Below, piece after piece: positions 37,901 through 47,270 of a stretch of DNA of 64,000 nucleotides; position 1 is the first letter of the stretch; every line of letters begins with the position of its first letter. A program made the translations under genes and the position numbers. Source of the stretch: Bdellovibrio sp. GT3. GTDB lineage: Bacteria > Bdellovibrionota > Bdellovibrionia > Bdellovibrionales > Bdellovibrionaceae. The notes below the pieces were generated by a model. The model made no database searches and was not told where the DNA came from. It worked only from the letters and a program-made list of their open reading frames with translations. The DNA lies in NCBI RefSeq assembly GCF_037996765.1, contig NZ_JBBNAD010000006.1, positions 62,001 through 126,000 of the forward strand, written 5' to 3'.

Positions 37901-40458
37901 ACCTCGGCTGCGAATGAGTTCAGCTGATCCACCATGACGTTGATCGTATTTTTTAACTCAAAGATCTCACCCTTGGCATCAACGGTGATTTTTTGTGACA
38001 AGTCACCTTTGGCAACCGCGGTGGTTACTTTGGCGATATTACGTACCTGATCCGTTAAGTTTCCAGCAAGGCTGTTTACGTTGTCAGTCAGATCTTTCCA
38101 TGTACCCGACACACCTTTTACATCGGCCTGACCACCCAGTTTACCTTCAGTACCCACCTCTTTCGCCACACGAGTTACCTCGGCTGCGAATGAGTTCAGC
38201 TGATCCACCATGACGTTGATTGTATTTTTTAGTTCGAAGATTTCTCCGCGGGCATCAACCGTGATCTTTTGTGATAAGTCACCTTTGGCAACCGCGGTGG
38301 TTACCTTCGCGATATTACGTACCTGCGCGGTCAAATTCCCGGCCAGACCATTTACGTTATCTGTTAAGTCTTTCCATGTTCCAGACACTCCGGATACTTC
38401 GGCCTGACCACCCAGCTTACCTTCAGTACCCACCTCTTTCGCCACACGAGTTACCTCGGCCGCGAATGAGTTCAGCTGATCCACCATGACGTTGATTGTA
38501 TTTTTTAATTCAAAGATCTCGCCTTTGGCATCAACCGTGATCTTTTGTGATAAGTCCCCTTTGGCAACCGCGGTGGTTACTTTGGCGATATTACGTACCT
38601 GATCCGTTAAGTTGCCGGCAAGGCTGTTTACGTTGTCCGTTAAGTCCTTCCAAGTACCCGACACACCTTTTACATCGGCCTGTCCACCCAGCTTACCTTC
38701 GGTACCCACCTCTTTCGCAACACGAGTTACCTCGGCCGCGAATGAGTTCAGCTGATCCACCATGACGTTGATCGTATTTTTTAGTTCCAGGATCTCACCC
38801 TTGGCATCAACCGTGATCTTTTGTGACAAGTCACCATTGGCAACGGCGGTGGTAACTTTTGCGATATTACGTACCTGCGCAGTCAAATTATTCGCAAGAC
38901 CATTTACGTTATCTGTTAAGTCTTTCCAAGTTCCGGAAACCCCTTTTACGTCGGCCTGACCGCCCAACTTACCTTCGGTACCCACGTCTTTCGCAACACG
39001 AGTCACCTCAGCGGCAAAAGAGCGCAGCGTATCCACCATCGTATTAATAGTGTCCTTAAGTTCCAGGATCTCACCCTTGGCATCAACTGTGATTTTTTGT
39101 GATAAGTCCCCGTTCGCAACTGCGGTGGTAACTTTTGCGATATTACGTACCTGCGCGGTTAAGTTATTCGCGAGACCATTTACGTTATCCGTCAGATCTT
39201 TCCAAGTTCCCGACACACCTTTTACGTCGGCCTGACCGCCCAACTTACCTTCAGTACCCACGTCTTTCGCAACACGGGTCACTTCGGCGGCAAAAGAACG
39301 AAGCTGATCCACCATGACGTTGATTGTATTTTTTAACTCGAAGATTTCCCCACGGGCATCAACCGTGATTTTTTGTGACAAGTCCCCGTTTGCAACTGCG
39401 GTGGTAACTTTTGCGATATTACGTACCTGCGCGGTTAAGTTATTCGCCAGACCATTTACGTTGTCAGTCAGATCCTTCCAGGTACCCGAGACACCTTTTA
39501 CGTCCGCCTGACCACCCAGTCGACCTTCCGTACCCACCTCTTTCGCAACGCGAGTCACCTCGGCCGCGAATGATGAAAGCTGATCCACCATGACGTTGAT
39601 TGTATTTTTTAACTCGAAGATCTCCCCACGGGCATCAACCGTGATCTTTTGTGACAAGTCACCTTTGGCAACGGCCGTGGTTACTTTCGCGATATTACGT
39701 ACCTGGTCGGTCAAGTTGCCCGCCAGACTGTTCACATTGTCCGTCAGATCTTTCCAAATACCAGATGCTCCTCGAACATCCGCCTGTCCACCAAGCTTAC
39801 CTTCGGTACCAACCTCTTTCGCAACACGAGTCACCTCGGAAGCAAATGAATTCAGCTGATCCACCATCGAATTCACGGTGGTACCGATACGAAGGAACTC
39901 CCCCTTAACCGGGCGTCCATCAATTTCCAAAACCATTTTTGAAGACAAGTCCCCTTTTGCCACCGAGGTGATGACACGAGCAACTTCCTGAGTCGGTTGA
40001 ACCAGATCACCAATAAGTAAATTCACTGAATCAACACTGATCGACCAGGCTCCCTTCACAGAGCCCATCGATACACGTTCATTCATTTTACCTTCTTGAC
40101 CAACGGTGGATCGCACACGAACAAATTCGTCGGCCATGCTTTCATTCAGTTCAATGATATCGTTCAGGACTTCACCGATTTCACCAATGATACCTTCCTG
40201 ATTGAGCGGCATTCTAACGGCAAAATCACCACGTCGGACGGCTTTCACTGTAAAGAGCAGCTGACGCAACTGTTCTTTTGCGATGTTATCAAATCCCAAA
40301 GTCTGAGACGTAAACTCCAGATCGCTGTCAAAAGAATCTTTATGTTTTGTTTTTTTAGCTGAGAGGGCTTTTTTTCCCTCTGAAAACGGCTTTAACTTTG
40401 TTGAAATATTTTTAGCAGATTTTTCTTTTGCTTCCGGTGCGGAATCGACTTTCGCCAC
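34963..40458 (-). CDS. Giant soluble poly-HAMP hybrid histidine kinase
   Basis: 1831 aa with no membrane segment; GTG start preceded by GAGGGGG. A degenerate N-terminal HAMP-like part (to about residue 197) is followed by eleven 92-residue units (residues 198-1209), each with HAMP-type helices around the motif WKDLTDNVN and [11 protein letters not shown]. Then come a GAF domain (about 1220-1390), a coiled coil, HisKA with His1453 ([12 protein letters not shown]), an ATPase domain ([23 protein letters not shown]) and a receiver with Asp1755 ([11 protein letters not shown]). The layout resembles fungal group III (Nik1/Os-1) kinases, which act in osmotic sensing. Heads a five-gene operon. Confidence 0.95.
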   Translation of the reverse strand: MAKVDSAPEAKEKSAKNISTKLKPFSEGKKALSAKKTKHKDSFDSDLEFTSQTLGFDNIAKEQLRQLLFTVKAVRRGDFAVRMPLNQEGIIGEIGEVLNDIIELNESMADEFVRVRSTVGQEGKMNERVSMGSVKGAWSISVDSVNLLIGDLVQPTQEVARVITSVAKGDLSSKMVLEIDGRPVKGEFLRIGTTVNSMVDQLNSFASEVTRVAKEVGTEGKLGGQADVRGASGIWKDLTDNVNSLAGNLTDQVRNIAKVTTAVAKGDLSQKITVDARGEIFELKNTINVMVDQLSSFAAEVTRVAKEVGTEGRLGGQADVKGVSGTWKDLTDNVNGLANNLTAQVRNIAKVTTAVANGDLSQKITVDARGEIFELKNTINVMVDQLRSFAAEVTRVAKDVGTEGKLGGQADVKGVSGTWKDLTDNVNGLANNLTAQVRNIAKVTTAVANGDLSQKITVDAKGEILELKDTINTMVDTLRSFAAEVTRVAKDVGTEGKLGGQADVKGVSGTWKDLTDNVNGLANNLTAQVRNIAKVTTAVANGDLSQKITVDAKGEILELKNTINVMVDQLNSFAAEVTRVAKEVGTEGKLGGQADVKGVSGTWKDLTDNVNSLAGNLTDQVRNIAKVTTAVAKGDLSQKITVDAKGEIFELKNTINVMVDQLNSFAAEVTRVAKEVGTEGKLGGQAEVSGVSGTWKDLTDNVNGLAGNLTAQVRNIAKVTTAVAKGDLSQKITVDARGEIFELKNTINVMVDQLNSFAAEVTRVAKEVGTEGKLGGQADVKGVSGTWKDLTDNVNSLAGNLTDQVRNIAKVTTAVAKGDLSQKITVDAKGEIFELKNTINVMVDQLNSFAAEVTRVAKEVGTEGKLGGQAEVKGVSGTWKDLTDNVNGLAGNLTAQVRNIAKVTTAVANGDLSQKITVDARGEILEVKNTINSMVDQLNSFAAEVTRVAKEVGTEGKLGGQAEVRGVSGTWKDLTDNVNFMASNLTKQVRGIVKVVTAVANGDLNQKFVLEAKGEVAALAETINSMTDTLRTFADQVTTVAREVGIEGKLGAQARVPGVAGTWKDLTDNVNFMASNLTTQVRGIVKVVTAVADGDLEQKFVLEAKGEVAALAETINSMTDTLRTFADQVTTVAREVGIEGKLGGQASVPGASGTWKDLTDNVNQLAGNLTAQVRAIAEVSTAVTKGDLTRSISVEAEGEVAALSENINQMISNLKDTTQKNNEQDWLKTNLAKFSGMMQGQRSIASVAQLIMSELTPLVDARQGTFFMLEAEGAESSLNLIASYAFSERRSVSNKYKLKEGLVGQCAFEKKRILLTNPQGDYAMISSSIVEEKPRNIIVLPVLFEGELKAVIELASLTPFTQNYINFLDQLMDSVGVILNMISSSMRTEELLQELKRSNVELEAQAKELEDKAKLLEVKNQEVELASRSLEEKAEQLSLISKYKSEFLANMSHELRTPLNSLLILSKTLADNREKNLSGEQVKFASTVHSAGQDLLALINEILDLSKVEAGKMPVTPKAVEIKEVQEYLEQTFRPVAEHKGLEFLITASPDLPKAMVTDENRLHQILKNLLSNAFKFTDKGHVNLDVSYDAAGNYPGGAIVYRVQDTGIGIPADKQKLIFEAFQQADGTTSRKYGGTGLGLTISREIARLLGGVINVESMPGQGSSFNLILPVKYSAPEGVTVNVRDENSEVLPLPIDAEFTGRKILIVDDDVRNVFALSSVLKMRGMNVVFAENGKQGIKTLNENPDTDLVLMDTMMPEMDGIEAIHEIRKIEQFQKLPIISLTAKAMKGDREKCLAAGASDYVTKPVDEVYLLSVMYSWLPKANVNPQL
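36832..39867 (-). repeat. Eleven tandem 276-bp in-frame repeats (HAMP array)
   Basis: The codon for the Met that opens each unit recurs at 39867, 39591, 39315, 39039, 38763, 38487, 38211, 37935, 37659, 37383 and 37107, exactly every 276 bases. Units 5 and 7 are identical over the compared core, and units 6 and 8 are nearly so, indicating that a two-unit block of 552 bp was duplicated. Units 9-11 are more diverged ([13 protein letters not shown]). Confidence 0.9.
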
Positions 40459-40712
40459 AAAGGCCCCCTCATTGTTCGATTCCCTTAATTAACCTTAGGT
40501 AATTTTTTATATGTAACTAAAACTTGTGTATTACACGGACTTAATCGTTTTAACTACAGCTGGTCAATTACAGAACCGTCATTTGAATTAGTGCACGCGA
40601 AGAGTTTTTAATTTATTCCCTAGAAATCAAGATGTTAAGAAAACGCAACAACTAAGAAAAACGAAAAAACCGCAACTTTCTTGCTGTTTTTTTTCTGAGA
40701 TTTTTTGTTTAA

Positions 40713-41087
40713 TTATGGCTTTAACAAAAACAATTCTGAATCTTTGGTTTGCTTGTCATGAACCTTGATTTTAATTTCCTTGTTAAGTGGCATCTCTTCC
40801 TTGAACTTGTATCCTTCAGCCACTGATATCAAATCCAGTTGTTGCTCCAGCCCTTTCGCATCTGTTGTTGCTGCTGTCACTGCATAACGAGAAGAACTCA
40901 AACCCTTTACTGTTTTTCCCACCAAAGAGACACGAAACGTTTTTGCCTTTGTATCAAAGTCCACGGCAAACAATCGTCCTTTGCGGGGAACAATTGTATT
41001 TTCAAAGTATGGTCCTTCTTCTTGGGCCTCCGAAATACCATGGAACAAAAACAACACAGAAAACAAACAGATCACTAAAGCTTTCAT
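40713..41087 (-). CDS. Small secreted protein, unknown
   Basis: 124 aa from ATG 41087, chosen because GGGGG lies 6 nt upstream; an ATG two codons earlier has no room for an SD. A signal peptide (MKALVICLFSVLFLFHGISEA) is followed by a beta-rich acidic/basic domain without cysteines. No family recognised. It is divergent from the second trypsin-like gene (171-bp gap) and about 250 bp from the start of the poly-HAMP kinase gene, in an AT-rich stretch with no other feature that I see. Confidence 0.6.
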   Translation of the reverse strand: MKALVICLFSVLFLFHGISEAQEEGPYFENTIVPRKGRLFAVDFDTKAKTFRVSLVGKTVKGLSSSRYAVTAATTDAKGLEQQLDLISVAEGYKFKEEMPLNKEIKIKVHDKQTKDSELFLLKP

Positions 41088-41258
41088 ACGCATCCCCCAC
41101 GCTCAATGATTCCCCCAACCTCTGGTTATCACAAGTTCTTTTCATCGATCTGTCCAAACTCTGGTCAGATCCACCTGGGAATTAGAAATAATTATGCGGG
41201 GCTGGAAATGGCGGCAAATCACGTTAGAATACACTCTCGCAAAGGAATGTTTTTACTC

Positions 41259-42185
41259 ATGAAGTTGGTCAAACTCCTCACGATACTGTTTGTGCTTTCA
41301 AGTGCTGCCTGCACTCAGGTCGGCCATGACTCTTTGCAGACTCGCAATTCGGAACAGATCATTGGCGGCAAACTCGTAAAAAAAGATTCTCCTATTGCAA
41401 GATCGACTGTCGGAATTTACGACGTCAATACCTCCATGATTTGCACCGGCGTTCTGCTTGATAATAACATCATCCTGACAGCAGCCCACTGCCTGACACC
41501 TAATCTTGATGAAACCTTCGTTGTTTTTGCACGGGACATGGATCCCATTATCGAAGACTATGACTTGCTTCACAAATCGCCTAACACCCGCCGGGCTCTG
41601 GCTGCCGTCGTTCACCGTGAATTCAAAGTGCCGGAAGAAATCCGGGGAACAAACAATCCGGCAAACGACATCGCTCTTCTAAAATTCAAAGGATCTGTCC
41701 CTAAAGACTACAAAGCGGCGCGTATTCTCCAAAATCCGTCATCTCTTAAGGCAGGCCTATCTACAATTGTCGCAGGCTATGGTGTCGAATCAGACGAAGT
41801 CACCGAAATCGACACCACTCAAACCGAGGACCTTCAGGCCCTGATCGATGAAGGTGTTGCTATCTGCTATTTTGATGACGAGGAAAACAAAGAACGCTGC
41901 TTCAGCGAAGAGCTTTCCGGTCCCGCTGTTCTAAAATCTACTTCCGTGAAAATTGGCAGTTTCCCAAACCCATTTGAAGTGATTTTGTCGCAGGACAAAA
42001 CCCACGGTCCTTGCCTGGGTGATTCCGGTGGTCCGGCATTTATCAAGTCCGGCTCTGAATACTTCGTCTGGGGTATCACCAGTCGCGGCGACATTGGCTG
42101 CTCCACTCGCACCTTCTACACCAGCATCCAGGCCTACAAAACATGGATCGTAGAGAACAGCGCTCGCCTGACTCCAATAAAATAA
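41259..42185 (+). CDS. Trypsin-like serine protease, lipoprotein (paralog)
   Basis: 308 aa. The signal peptide MKLVKLLTILFVLSSAAC ends at a lipobox Cys18. The catalytic domain begins IIGGKL and has His77 (TAAHC), Asp137 (NDIALL) and Ser256 (GDSGGP). The order, length and flanking phrases (SPIARSTVGIYD, PKDYKAARIL, EELSGPAVLKS, WGITSRG) match the protease at 31044 closely, so the two are paralogs. ATG 41259 is chosen for the signal peptide; AAGGA is rather distant (12 nt), and ATG 41247 is an alternative. Confidence 0.92.
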   Translation: MKLVKLLTILFVLSSAACTQVGHDSLQTRNSEQIIGGKLVKKDSPIARSTVGIYDVNTSMICTGVLLDNNIILTAAHCLTPNLDETFVVFARDMDPIIEDYDLLHKSPNTRRALAAVVHREFKVPEEIRGTNNPANDIALLKFKGSVPKDYKAARILQNPSSLKAGLSTIVAGYGVESDEVTEIDTTQTEDLQALIDEGVAICYFDDEENKERCFSEELSGPAVLKSTSVKIGSFPNPFEVILSQDKTHGPCLGDSGGPAFIKSGSEYFVWGITSRGDIGCSTRTFYTSIQAYKTWIVENSARLTPIK

Positions 42186-42293
42186 CTCACCCCGCTCCAG
42201 CAGTTTCCATCACTGCAGAAATAAAAATCCACCTAAGTCGGGATCTCATGCAGATTGTTTGCTGACTGATAGAGGATGTTTTTATCATGGGAT

Positions 42294-42893
42294 ATGAAAA
42301 ATAAATTTCTGCTTCCACTTATCGTTTCCCTTTCTATGATCTCTACACAAAGCTTCGCGGCCTTCACACCTTTATCGGTGGCGATCGTGCCGCCGATTCA
42401 GTTTCCTCCTGAGGATTTTTCCATCACAGGTTTGCGCCTAAGCGCACTATGGGGACAGCACCGCGATGTCTATGGTGTGGATCTGGGCTTGTTGGGAAAT
42501 ATCACAGATCAGGATTTTGTGGGTATTGGTGTCTCTGGGGTTTTCAATGCCACTTACGGCAACACTCGCATCATCGGCTTGCAGCTGGCCGGCATGGGCA
42601 ACTACAACAAACAAAAAACCTCGGTCGTGGGTCTGCAAGCAGCTTTGATGACCAACTACAACGTGGCTGAAAGCAGCGTCTACGGTGTTCAGCTTTCCTT
42701 GGCTAACATCAGCGCCTTCACAGCTATATATGGCTTGCAATTGGGACTTTATAATCGCGCCAAGTCTGTCTATGGCTTTCAAATTGGCTTGATCAATGTA
42801 ACCGACAATCTTCACGGTCTTCAGATCGGCCTGGTCAATATGAACAACACCGGTCCCTTTAAGATCTCTCCGATTTTAAATGTGGGCTTCTAG
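42294..42893 (+). CDS. LA_2272-like surface repeat protein
   Basis: 199 aa with a signal peptide (MKNKFLLPLIVSLSMISTQSFA). The mature protein is made of repeated short beta elements of the form VYGVQLSLAN, IYGLQLGLYN, VYGFQIGLIN and LHGLQIGLVN, typical of the LA_2272 family of surface repeat proteins. It is probably outer-membrane associated. An in-frame ATG at 42276 is possible. The last 35 bp overlap the convergent YoaK-family gene. Confidence 0.65.
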   Translation: MKNKFLLPLIVSLSMISTQSFAAFTPLSVAIVPPIQFPPEDFSITGLRLSALWGQHRDVYGVDLGLLGNITDQDFVGIGVSGVFNATYGNTRIIGLQLAGMGNYNKQKTSVVGLQAALMTNYNVAESSVYGVQLSLANISAFTAIYGLQLGLYNRAKSVYGFQIGLINVTDNLHGLQIGLVNMNNTGPFKISPILNVGF

Positions 42894-43629
42894 TCTGAAA
42901 ATAGATCATCGACACCAATAAAATCCCGGTGGTAAACGCCGGGATTAAAAATCCTGAAAATCCAACCACAGGGAATAAAAAACCACCAACAACGGATCCC
43001 AGGACGAACATGGCGATAATCCCCACGCGCATGAAGGTCGCCTTGTGTTCACTCTCAAGCAGCTCACCGTGCTCTTTACTAAGGTTTTGCTTATTTAACA
43101 GTCGCACCAACCCAATCCCCAAGTCCGTCGTAATACCGGTCAGATGAGTGGTTCGCACAACGGATCTTGAAACACTGGTGATAGTTCCATTCTGAATGCC
43201 GCAAGTAAAACACAACAGGATCAACAACAAATATCCTTTTCGTGACTCCTCAAGAAAAGCCCCAAAAGGACCAAACCATCCAAGCCAGCCGCCCAAAGTC
43301 GTCAGCAAAATCAGAATCAGCATCACTGCATAGGCAATATAGTATTTGGGTTTCTTGTGAAGCTTTAAGCGCAGATCCACCAGATAACCGCTTACCATCG
43401 CACCAAACAAAAAGAACAATGGCACGATCAGCATACCTAAAGCCTGACTTCGGTTCTTCTGACTGAACTCATGACCAAAGAAAGTCGCAAACCCCGTCAC
43501 ATGAGAAACAAATCGATGGCAGGCCATAAAGCCACCCATATTCAAAACACCCGCCTGAAATGCCATAAGCATCCAGATAGTGATATTACTGCGAGTATAG
43601 TGAGAAATGGATTCGTTACCGTAAAGCAT
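42859..43629 (-). CDS. YoaK/DUF1275 family membrane protein
   Basis: 256 aa with about six membrane helices. The motif GIQNGTITSVSRSVVRTTHL followed by TGITTDLGIGL is diagnostic of DUF1275 (YoaK). Family members are inner-membrane proteins of unproven transport role. The gene lies downstream of a strong terminator that ends the ihfA-merR transcript, so it has its own promoter or depends on readthrough, and it overlaps the convergent repeat-protein gene by 35 bp. Confidence 0.88.
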   Translation of the reverse strand: MLYGNESISHYTRSNITIWMLMAFQAGVLNMGGFMACHRFVSHVTGFATFFGHEFSQKNRSQALGMLIVPLFFLFGAMVSGYLVDLRLKLHKKPKYYIAYAVMLILILLTTLGGWLGWFGPFGAFLEESRKGYLLLILLCFTCGIQNGTITSVSRSVVRTTHLTGITTDLGIGLVRLLNKQNLSKEHGELLESEHKATFMRVGIIAMFVLGSVVGGFLFPVVGFSGFLIPAFTTGILLVSMIYFQTRSPHLKSERS

Positions 43630-43656
43630 AGTTTCCGCTGGTGATTGGAATAAAAA

Positions 43657-43680
43657 AAGGGCTTCGTTTCCGAAGCCCTT
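43657..43680 (-). terminator. Intrinsic terminator after ihfA-merR
   Basis: A 10-bp perfect stem AAGGGCTTCG/CGAAGCCCTT with a TTTC loop, followed on the minus strand by seven T (complement of 43652-43658). It lies 8 bp past the MerR-type gene's stop. Confidence 0.88.
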
Positions 43681-43687
43681 TTAGGAT

Positions 43688-44290
43688 TTACATAAACATT
43701 CCGCGAAGTTTGCGGATATCCGTCAACAAACCCTCGACCATTTCGTTCACATTGTCGAGTTTGTGATAGACCTGACTCATGTCTTTTTCTTTGCGCACAT
43801 GAGCTTTAAGTTCCTTCATCGCATTTCTTGCACCTTCAATCGAAAAACGATCACGATGCAGAAGTTTACGAATCAAGAGCGCATTCTCAACATCTTTGCG
43901 CGTATACATGCGCTGATTGTTGGAAGCTTTTTTCGGCTTAAGAACATCAAACTCCGTTTCCCAGTAACGAAGAACGTATTGTTTGATACCCAAAATCTCA
44001 GCCACATCGCCGATCTTAAAAGCCATCTTATTCGGGATCGCCTTGATCTCATCCATCAACTTTTCATCACACAGCATGGCTGGGATGGAAATCTGCGGCA
44101 TCTGAGAAGCCTCTGGGTTTGCACCTTGAGTTTCAGCCTCCACGAATTCCAGATGCTGATCACCCAGTGAAAGCTCAGAGCTCTCAAAGCTCATTTGCCC
44201 ATCATTGGCAAATTGATCAACGATCGGAGTCATCGGATACTCAGTACGCTCACTTGTAGCTGCCGTGGTATCCGCTTCAGGACTATTCAT
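43688..44290 (-). CDS. MerR-family transcriptional regulator
   Basis: 200 aa from the ATG at 44290, which overlaps the end of ihfA; the frame is open further upstream only through ihfA's Asp-rich codons. An acidic, probably flexible N-terminal region of about 88 residues precedes the MerR winged helix (FKIGDVAEILGIKQYVLRYWE then RMYTRKDVENALLIRKLL) and a short coiled coil at the C-terminus. No metal- or drug-binding cysteines are seen. Its position after pheST-ihfA is common for this MerR type in proteobacteria. Targets are unknown. Confidence 0.88.
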   Translation of the reverse strand: MNSPEADTTAATSERTEYPMTPIVDQFANDGQMSFESSELSLGDQHLEFVEAETQGANPEASQMPQISIPAMLCDEKLMDEIKAIPNKMAFKIGDVAEILGIKQYVLRYWETEFDVLKPKKASNNQRMYTRKDVENALLIRKLLHRDRFSIEGARNAMKELKAHVRKEKDMSQVYHKLDNVNEMVEGLLTDIRKLRGMFM

Positions 44291-44648
44291 CGTCGCCGTA
44301 GTCATCATCGTCATCGTCATCATCCTTGAGATGTTCGTACTCTTCACCGTTCAACATTGCCTTCAACACTTGTGAAGGACGGAATGTCAGAACACGACGA
44401 GCAGAGATTTTGATTTGTTCGCCCGTTTGCGGATTGCGCCCGATGCGCTCGTTTTTTCCACGCACGACAAAATTTCCAAATCCAGAAATCTTAACTTTAT
44501 CGCCATTTTGCAGAACGTGCTTCAAGGTATCAAAGCACAGTTCAACCAGTTCAGAAGCTTCCTTTTTGGAGAAGCCGATCTTCTGGTAGACGTTTTCGAC
44601 GATATCGGCCTTCGTCACAGTTGATTTACCCAAGTTTTGGCCAGCCAT
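44283..44648 (-). CDS. ihfA: Integration host factor alpha subunit (IHF/HU family) with acidic tail
   Basis: 121 aa. The IHF/HU fold is clear: TKADIVENVYQKIGFSKKEA, VKISGFGNFVVRGK and the DNA-intercalating arm RIGRNPQTGEQIKI. After the normal end of the domain comes an acidic tail with eight consecutive Asp then YGDDE, which standard IHF alpha lacks. Placement after pheST supports ihfA rather than HU. AAGGA precedes the ATG. A tandem pair of repeat elements lies upstream at 44696-44800. Confidence 0.88.
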   Translation of the reverse strand: MAGQNLGKSTVTKADIVENVYQKIGFSKKEASELVELCFDTLKHVLQNGDKVKISGFGNFVVRGKNERIGRNPQTGEQIKISARRVLTFRPSQVLKAMLNGEEYEHLKDDDDDDDDYGDDE

Positions 44649-44695
44649 TGTGATCCTTCACTTTGTTTTAATATCTTACTTTAACTTCAAACGTT

Positions 44696-44800
44696 GCTTC
44701 AGCTTACGTCCCTACCGGGACTTCAGCACTGCCTGCTCCCGCAGAGCTTCAGCTTACGTCCCTGCCGGGACCTCAGCACTGCCTGCTTTCGCAGACTAAA
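44696..44800. repeat. Two-hairpin repeat element, tandem copies B and C (upstream of ihfA)
   Basis: Copy B (44696-44745) and copy C (44746-44795) are 50-bp direct repeats starting GCTTCAGCTTACGTCCCT. Each has a first hairpin GTCCC-TACC or TGCC-GGGAC, a linker TCAGCACTGC, and a second hairpin CTGC-TCCC or TTTC-GCAG. Copy C ends CTAAA like copy A at 11024. They lie between pheT and ihfA. Confidence 0.85.
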
Positions 44801-44831
44801 GCGTAACAAGCATCTGAAAACAATCAACAAT

Positions 44832-47270
44832 TTATCTCACGGAAAGGTCAAAATTCTTCTTCAAAGACTCTAGAACCTTCGATGTCACTCCGGAGATCTG
44901 CTCTTCTTGCAGTGTGCCATTTTTATCCTGAAGCCACAAACGGATCGCCACGGACTTCTTGCCCGCCTCCATTTTGTCGCCTTCATACAGGTCAAACACA
45001 TCCACATTCACAAGAAGTGCACCCGCAGCTTTACGGATATCTTTTAGAACATCGCCCACCTTCAGCGCTTTTGGCATCACGAAGGCAAAGTCACGCTCCA
45101 CCACCTGGAACTTGGAAACGCTTTGAATACGGAATGGACGAGGCTGACCTTTGTACAATTGATCCAGATCAAACTCACCGATCGCCGCAGGCACACGGAT
45201 TTTTGCGTCATCCAAAATAACCGGATGAACAGTTCCGATAAAGCCCACCTTCTTACCTTCCACCAACAACTGGGCAAATTGCCCTTGGTGCATGAATGCT
45301 GGAACCTCTGCTTTGTTGGCAGGAGTCACCCAAGTGTAAGAAGAAATATTCAAAGACTTCAAAAGAGTTTCCACTGTCGCTTTCAACTCAAACACGATTG
45401 GATAATCCAAAGACTTATTCCAAAGGTTTTCATTGCGTCCCCATAAAGCAAAACCCAAACGCGGATTTTCTCCGTAAGAACCATCATCACCCGTATAGAA
45501 TGTGCTGCCGATCTCAAACAATCGACCCATCATATTGCCGTAGTGGAAGTTCGTGGAAAGATTCTTGAACAAGCCGAAGCTTAAAGAAGATCTCATTACA
45601 TCCATTTCCTCGTTCAGAGGATTCATGATGCGGATTTCTTTTGCCGTCGCGTTCAAGCCCGCTGCTTTCAAAGCGGAAACATCACCAAGGAATGGTTTCT
45701 CGCCTTTGGAGCCCACAAATGCAAAGTTGAATGCCTGCTGGAAACCATCCGCACGCACCAGCTCGCTCACTGATTTATTCAGCAGGAAGCCTTTATCGTG
45801 ATGAGCTGGAGGATTTGTGAATACCGGCAACGCTTCAGGAATATGATCATAACCATTCAGGCGCGCATATTCCTCAACCAGATCCATGTCCTGCTCAAGG
45901 TCAAAACGGAATGTTGGAGGCAACACCTTGAAAGTCTCGCCATTTTTTTCAACACCGCAGCCCAGGCGTTTCATGTAATCCACGAATTGAGATTCAATCG
46001 CCTCATAGCCCAGGCGATCAGAAACAGTTTTCACAGTGATCGTGATTGGATTTTTCTTAACTGGATTTGGATAGAAGTCATGGTGATCAGCAAATGCTTC
46101 GCCACCGGCGACTTCCAAAATCAATGCAGTCGCACGATTCAAACCGCGCAAAGCCCCATCTGGATCCACTCCGCGAGAGAAGCGGTAAGCGGAATCAGAA
46201 TCCACACCGTGCGTGCGTGAAGTTTTACGCGCACTCATTGGCACGAAGTAAGCGGACTCCAGGAAGATTTCTGTGGTTGCATCCGTCACACCGGAATTTT
46301 TACCACCGATAACACCCGCCAAACACATTGGATGAGAAGCATCGCGAATCGTCAGCTCTTCACCGGTCAATGTCTTTTCAGAACCATCCAAAGTGATGAA
46401 CTTTTCACCCGCTGTGGCGCGATCCACGACGACTTTTCCGCCACCGATGAATTTCGCATCAAAAGCATGCAATGGTTGACCCAATTCCATCATCACAAAA
46501 TTCGTCACGTCGACGATGTTGTTGATGGAGTTCATGCCCACAGATTCCAGACGGTGTTTCAACCATTCCGGAGACGGACCAACTTTTACACCTTTGATCA
46601 CGCGAGCTGTATAGCGCGGGCAAAGATCAAAAGCTTTCACTTCCAAGGCGATTTCTTTTTTGGAGGAATTTGAACCCAGTTTTGGTTCTGCTTTAGGAGT
46701 TTTCAATTCTTTTGAAAGCAAGCACGCCACCTCGCGTGCAAGACCGAAATGACTTAGGCAGTCCGCGCGATTCGGAGTCACTTTCAATTCGAAAGTGATA
46801 TCGTCATAACCACCGTACTCTGCATAAGATTTACCGATCGGCGCATCCACTGGCAAAATTTCGATGCCGTCAGATTCCTTTGCCAGGCCCAGCTCTTTCA
46901 AAGAACAAAGCATACCAGCAGAGTCCACACCACGTACCGCAGATTTTTTAATTGCGAAATTGCCCGGCAAAACTGCCCCTGGCAAGGCCACGATCACGCG
47001 GTCACCCGCTTTGTGATTTTGCGCCCCGCAAACGATTTGGTGTACCACATCGCCCGTCGAAACACGGCACAAGGAAAGTTTATCCGCATTGGGATGTTTG
47101 TCTTTTTCAAGGATGTGACCAATCACCACGTGATTGAAGTCTTTGGCAAGATTCGTGATCTCCTCGACTTCCAGTCCCGCGCGAGTCAAAGTTTCTGCAA
47201 GTTCTTCCGGCTTGGTAAAGAACTCTTTCACATCCACATATTCTTGGAGCCATTTTAGACTGATTTTCAT
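44832..47270 (-). CDS. pheT: Phenylalanyl-tRNA synthetase beta subunit
   Basis: 812 aa, the full length of bacterial PheT. Domains in order: N-terminal [14 protein letters not shown], the tRNA-binding OB part with [20 protein letters not shown], the B3/B4 editing region, B5 region, and the C-terminal ferredoxin-fold anticodon-binding domain ([13 protein letters not shown] to the end). It forms an alpha2-beta2 enzyme with PheS. The start overlaps the pheS stop by 4 bp. Confidence 0.97.
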   Translation of the reverse strand: MKISLKWLQEYVDVKEFFTKPEELAETLTRAGLEVEEITNLAKDFNHVVIGHILEKDKHPNADKLSLCRVSTGDVVHQIVCGAQNHKAGDRVIVALPGAVLPGNFAIKKSAVRGVDSAGMLCSLKELGLAKESDGIEILPVDAPIGKSYAEYGGYDDITFELKVTPNRADCLSHFGLAREVACLLSKELKTPKAEPKLGSNSSKKEIALEVKAFDLCPRYTARVIKGVKVGPSPEWLKHRLESVGMNSINNIVDVTNFVMMELGQPLHAFDAKFIGGGKVVVDRATAGEKFITLDGSEKTLTGEELTIRDASHPMCLAGVIGGKNSGVTDATTEIFLESAYFVPMSARKTSRTHGVDSDSAYRFSRGVDPDGALRGLNRATALILEVAGGEAFADHHDFYPNPVKKNPITITVKTVSDRLGYEAIESQFVDYMKRLGCGVEKNGETFKVLPPTFRFDLEQDMDLVEEYARLNGYDHIPEALPVFTNPPAHHDKGFLLNKSVSELVRADGFQQAFNFAFVGSKGEKPFLGDVSALKAAGLNATAKEIRIMNPLNEEMDVMRSSLSFGLFKNLSTNFHYGNMMGRLFEIGSTFYTGDDGSYGENPRLGFALWGRNENLWNKSLDYPIVFELKATVETLLKSLNISSYTWVTPANKAEVPAFMHQGQFAQLLVEGKKVGFIGTVHPVILDDAKIRVPAAIGEFDLDQLYKGQPRPFRIQSVSKFQVVERDFAFVMPKALKVGDVLKDIRKAAGALLVNVDVFDLYEGDKMEAGKKSVAIRLWLQDKNGTLQEEQISGVTSKVLESLKKNFDLSVR

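Noticed and set aside
36832-39867. Regular repetition that could suggest a CRISPR-like array or satellite
   Set aside because: Units are long (276 bp), keep the reading frame and encode HAMP repeats; there are no unique spacers and no cas genes.
37112-39908. Series of 60-89 codon plus-strand frames spaced 276 bp apart
   Set aside because: They are antisense shadows of the HAMP repeats; their spacing simply reflects the array.
40459-40712. Possible small gene or RNA in the AT-rich gap between the kinase and the 124-aa gene
   Set aside because: No frame with a start signal and no stable hairpin with T-run that I can see; it is probably upstream regulatory DNA.
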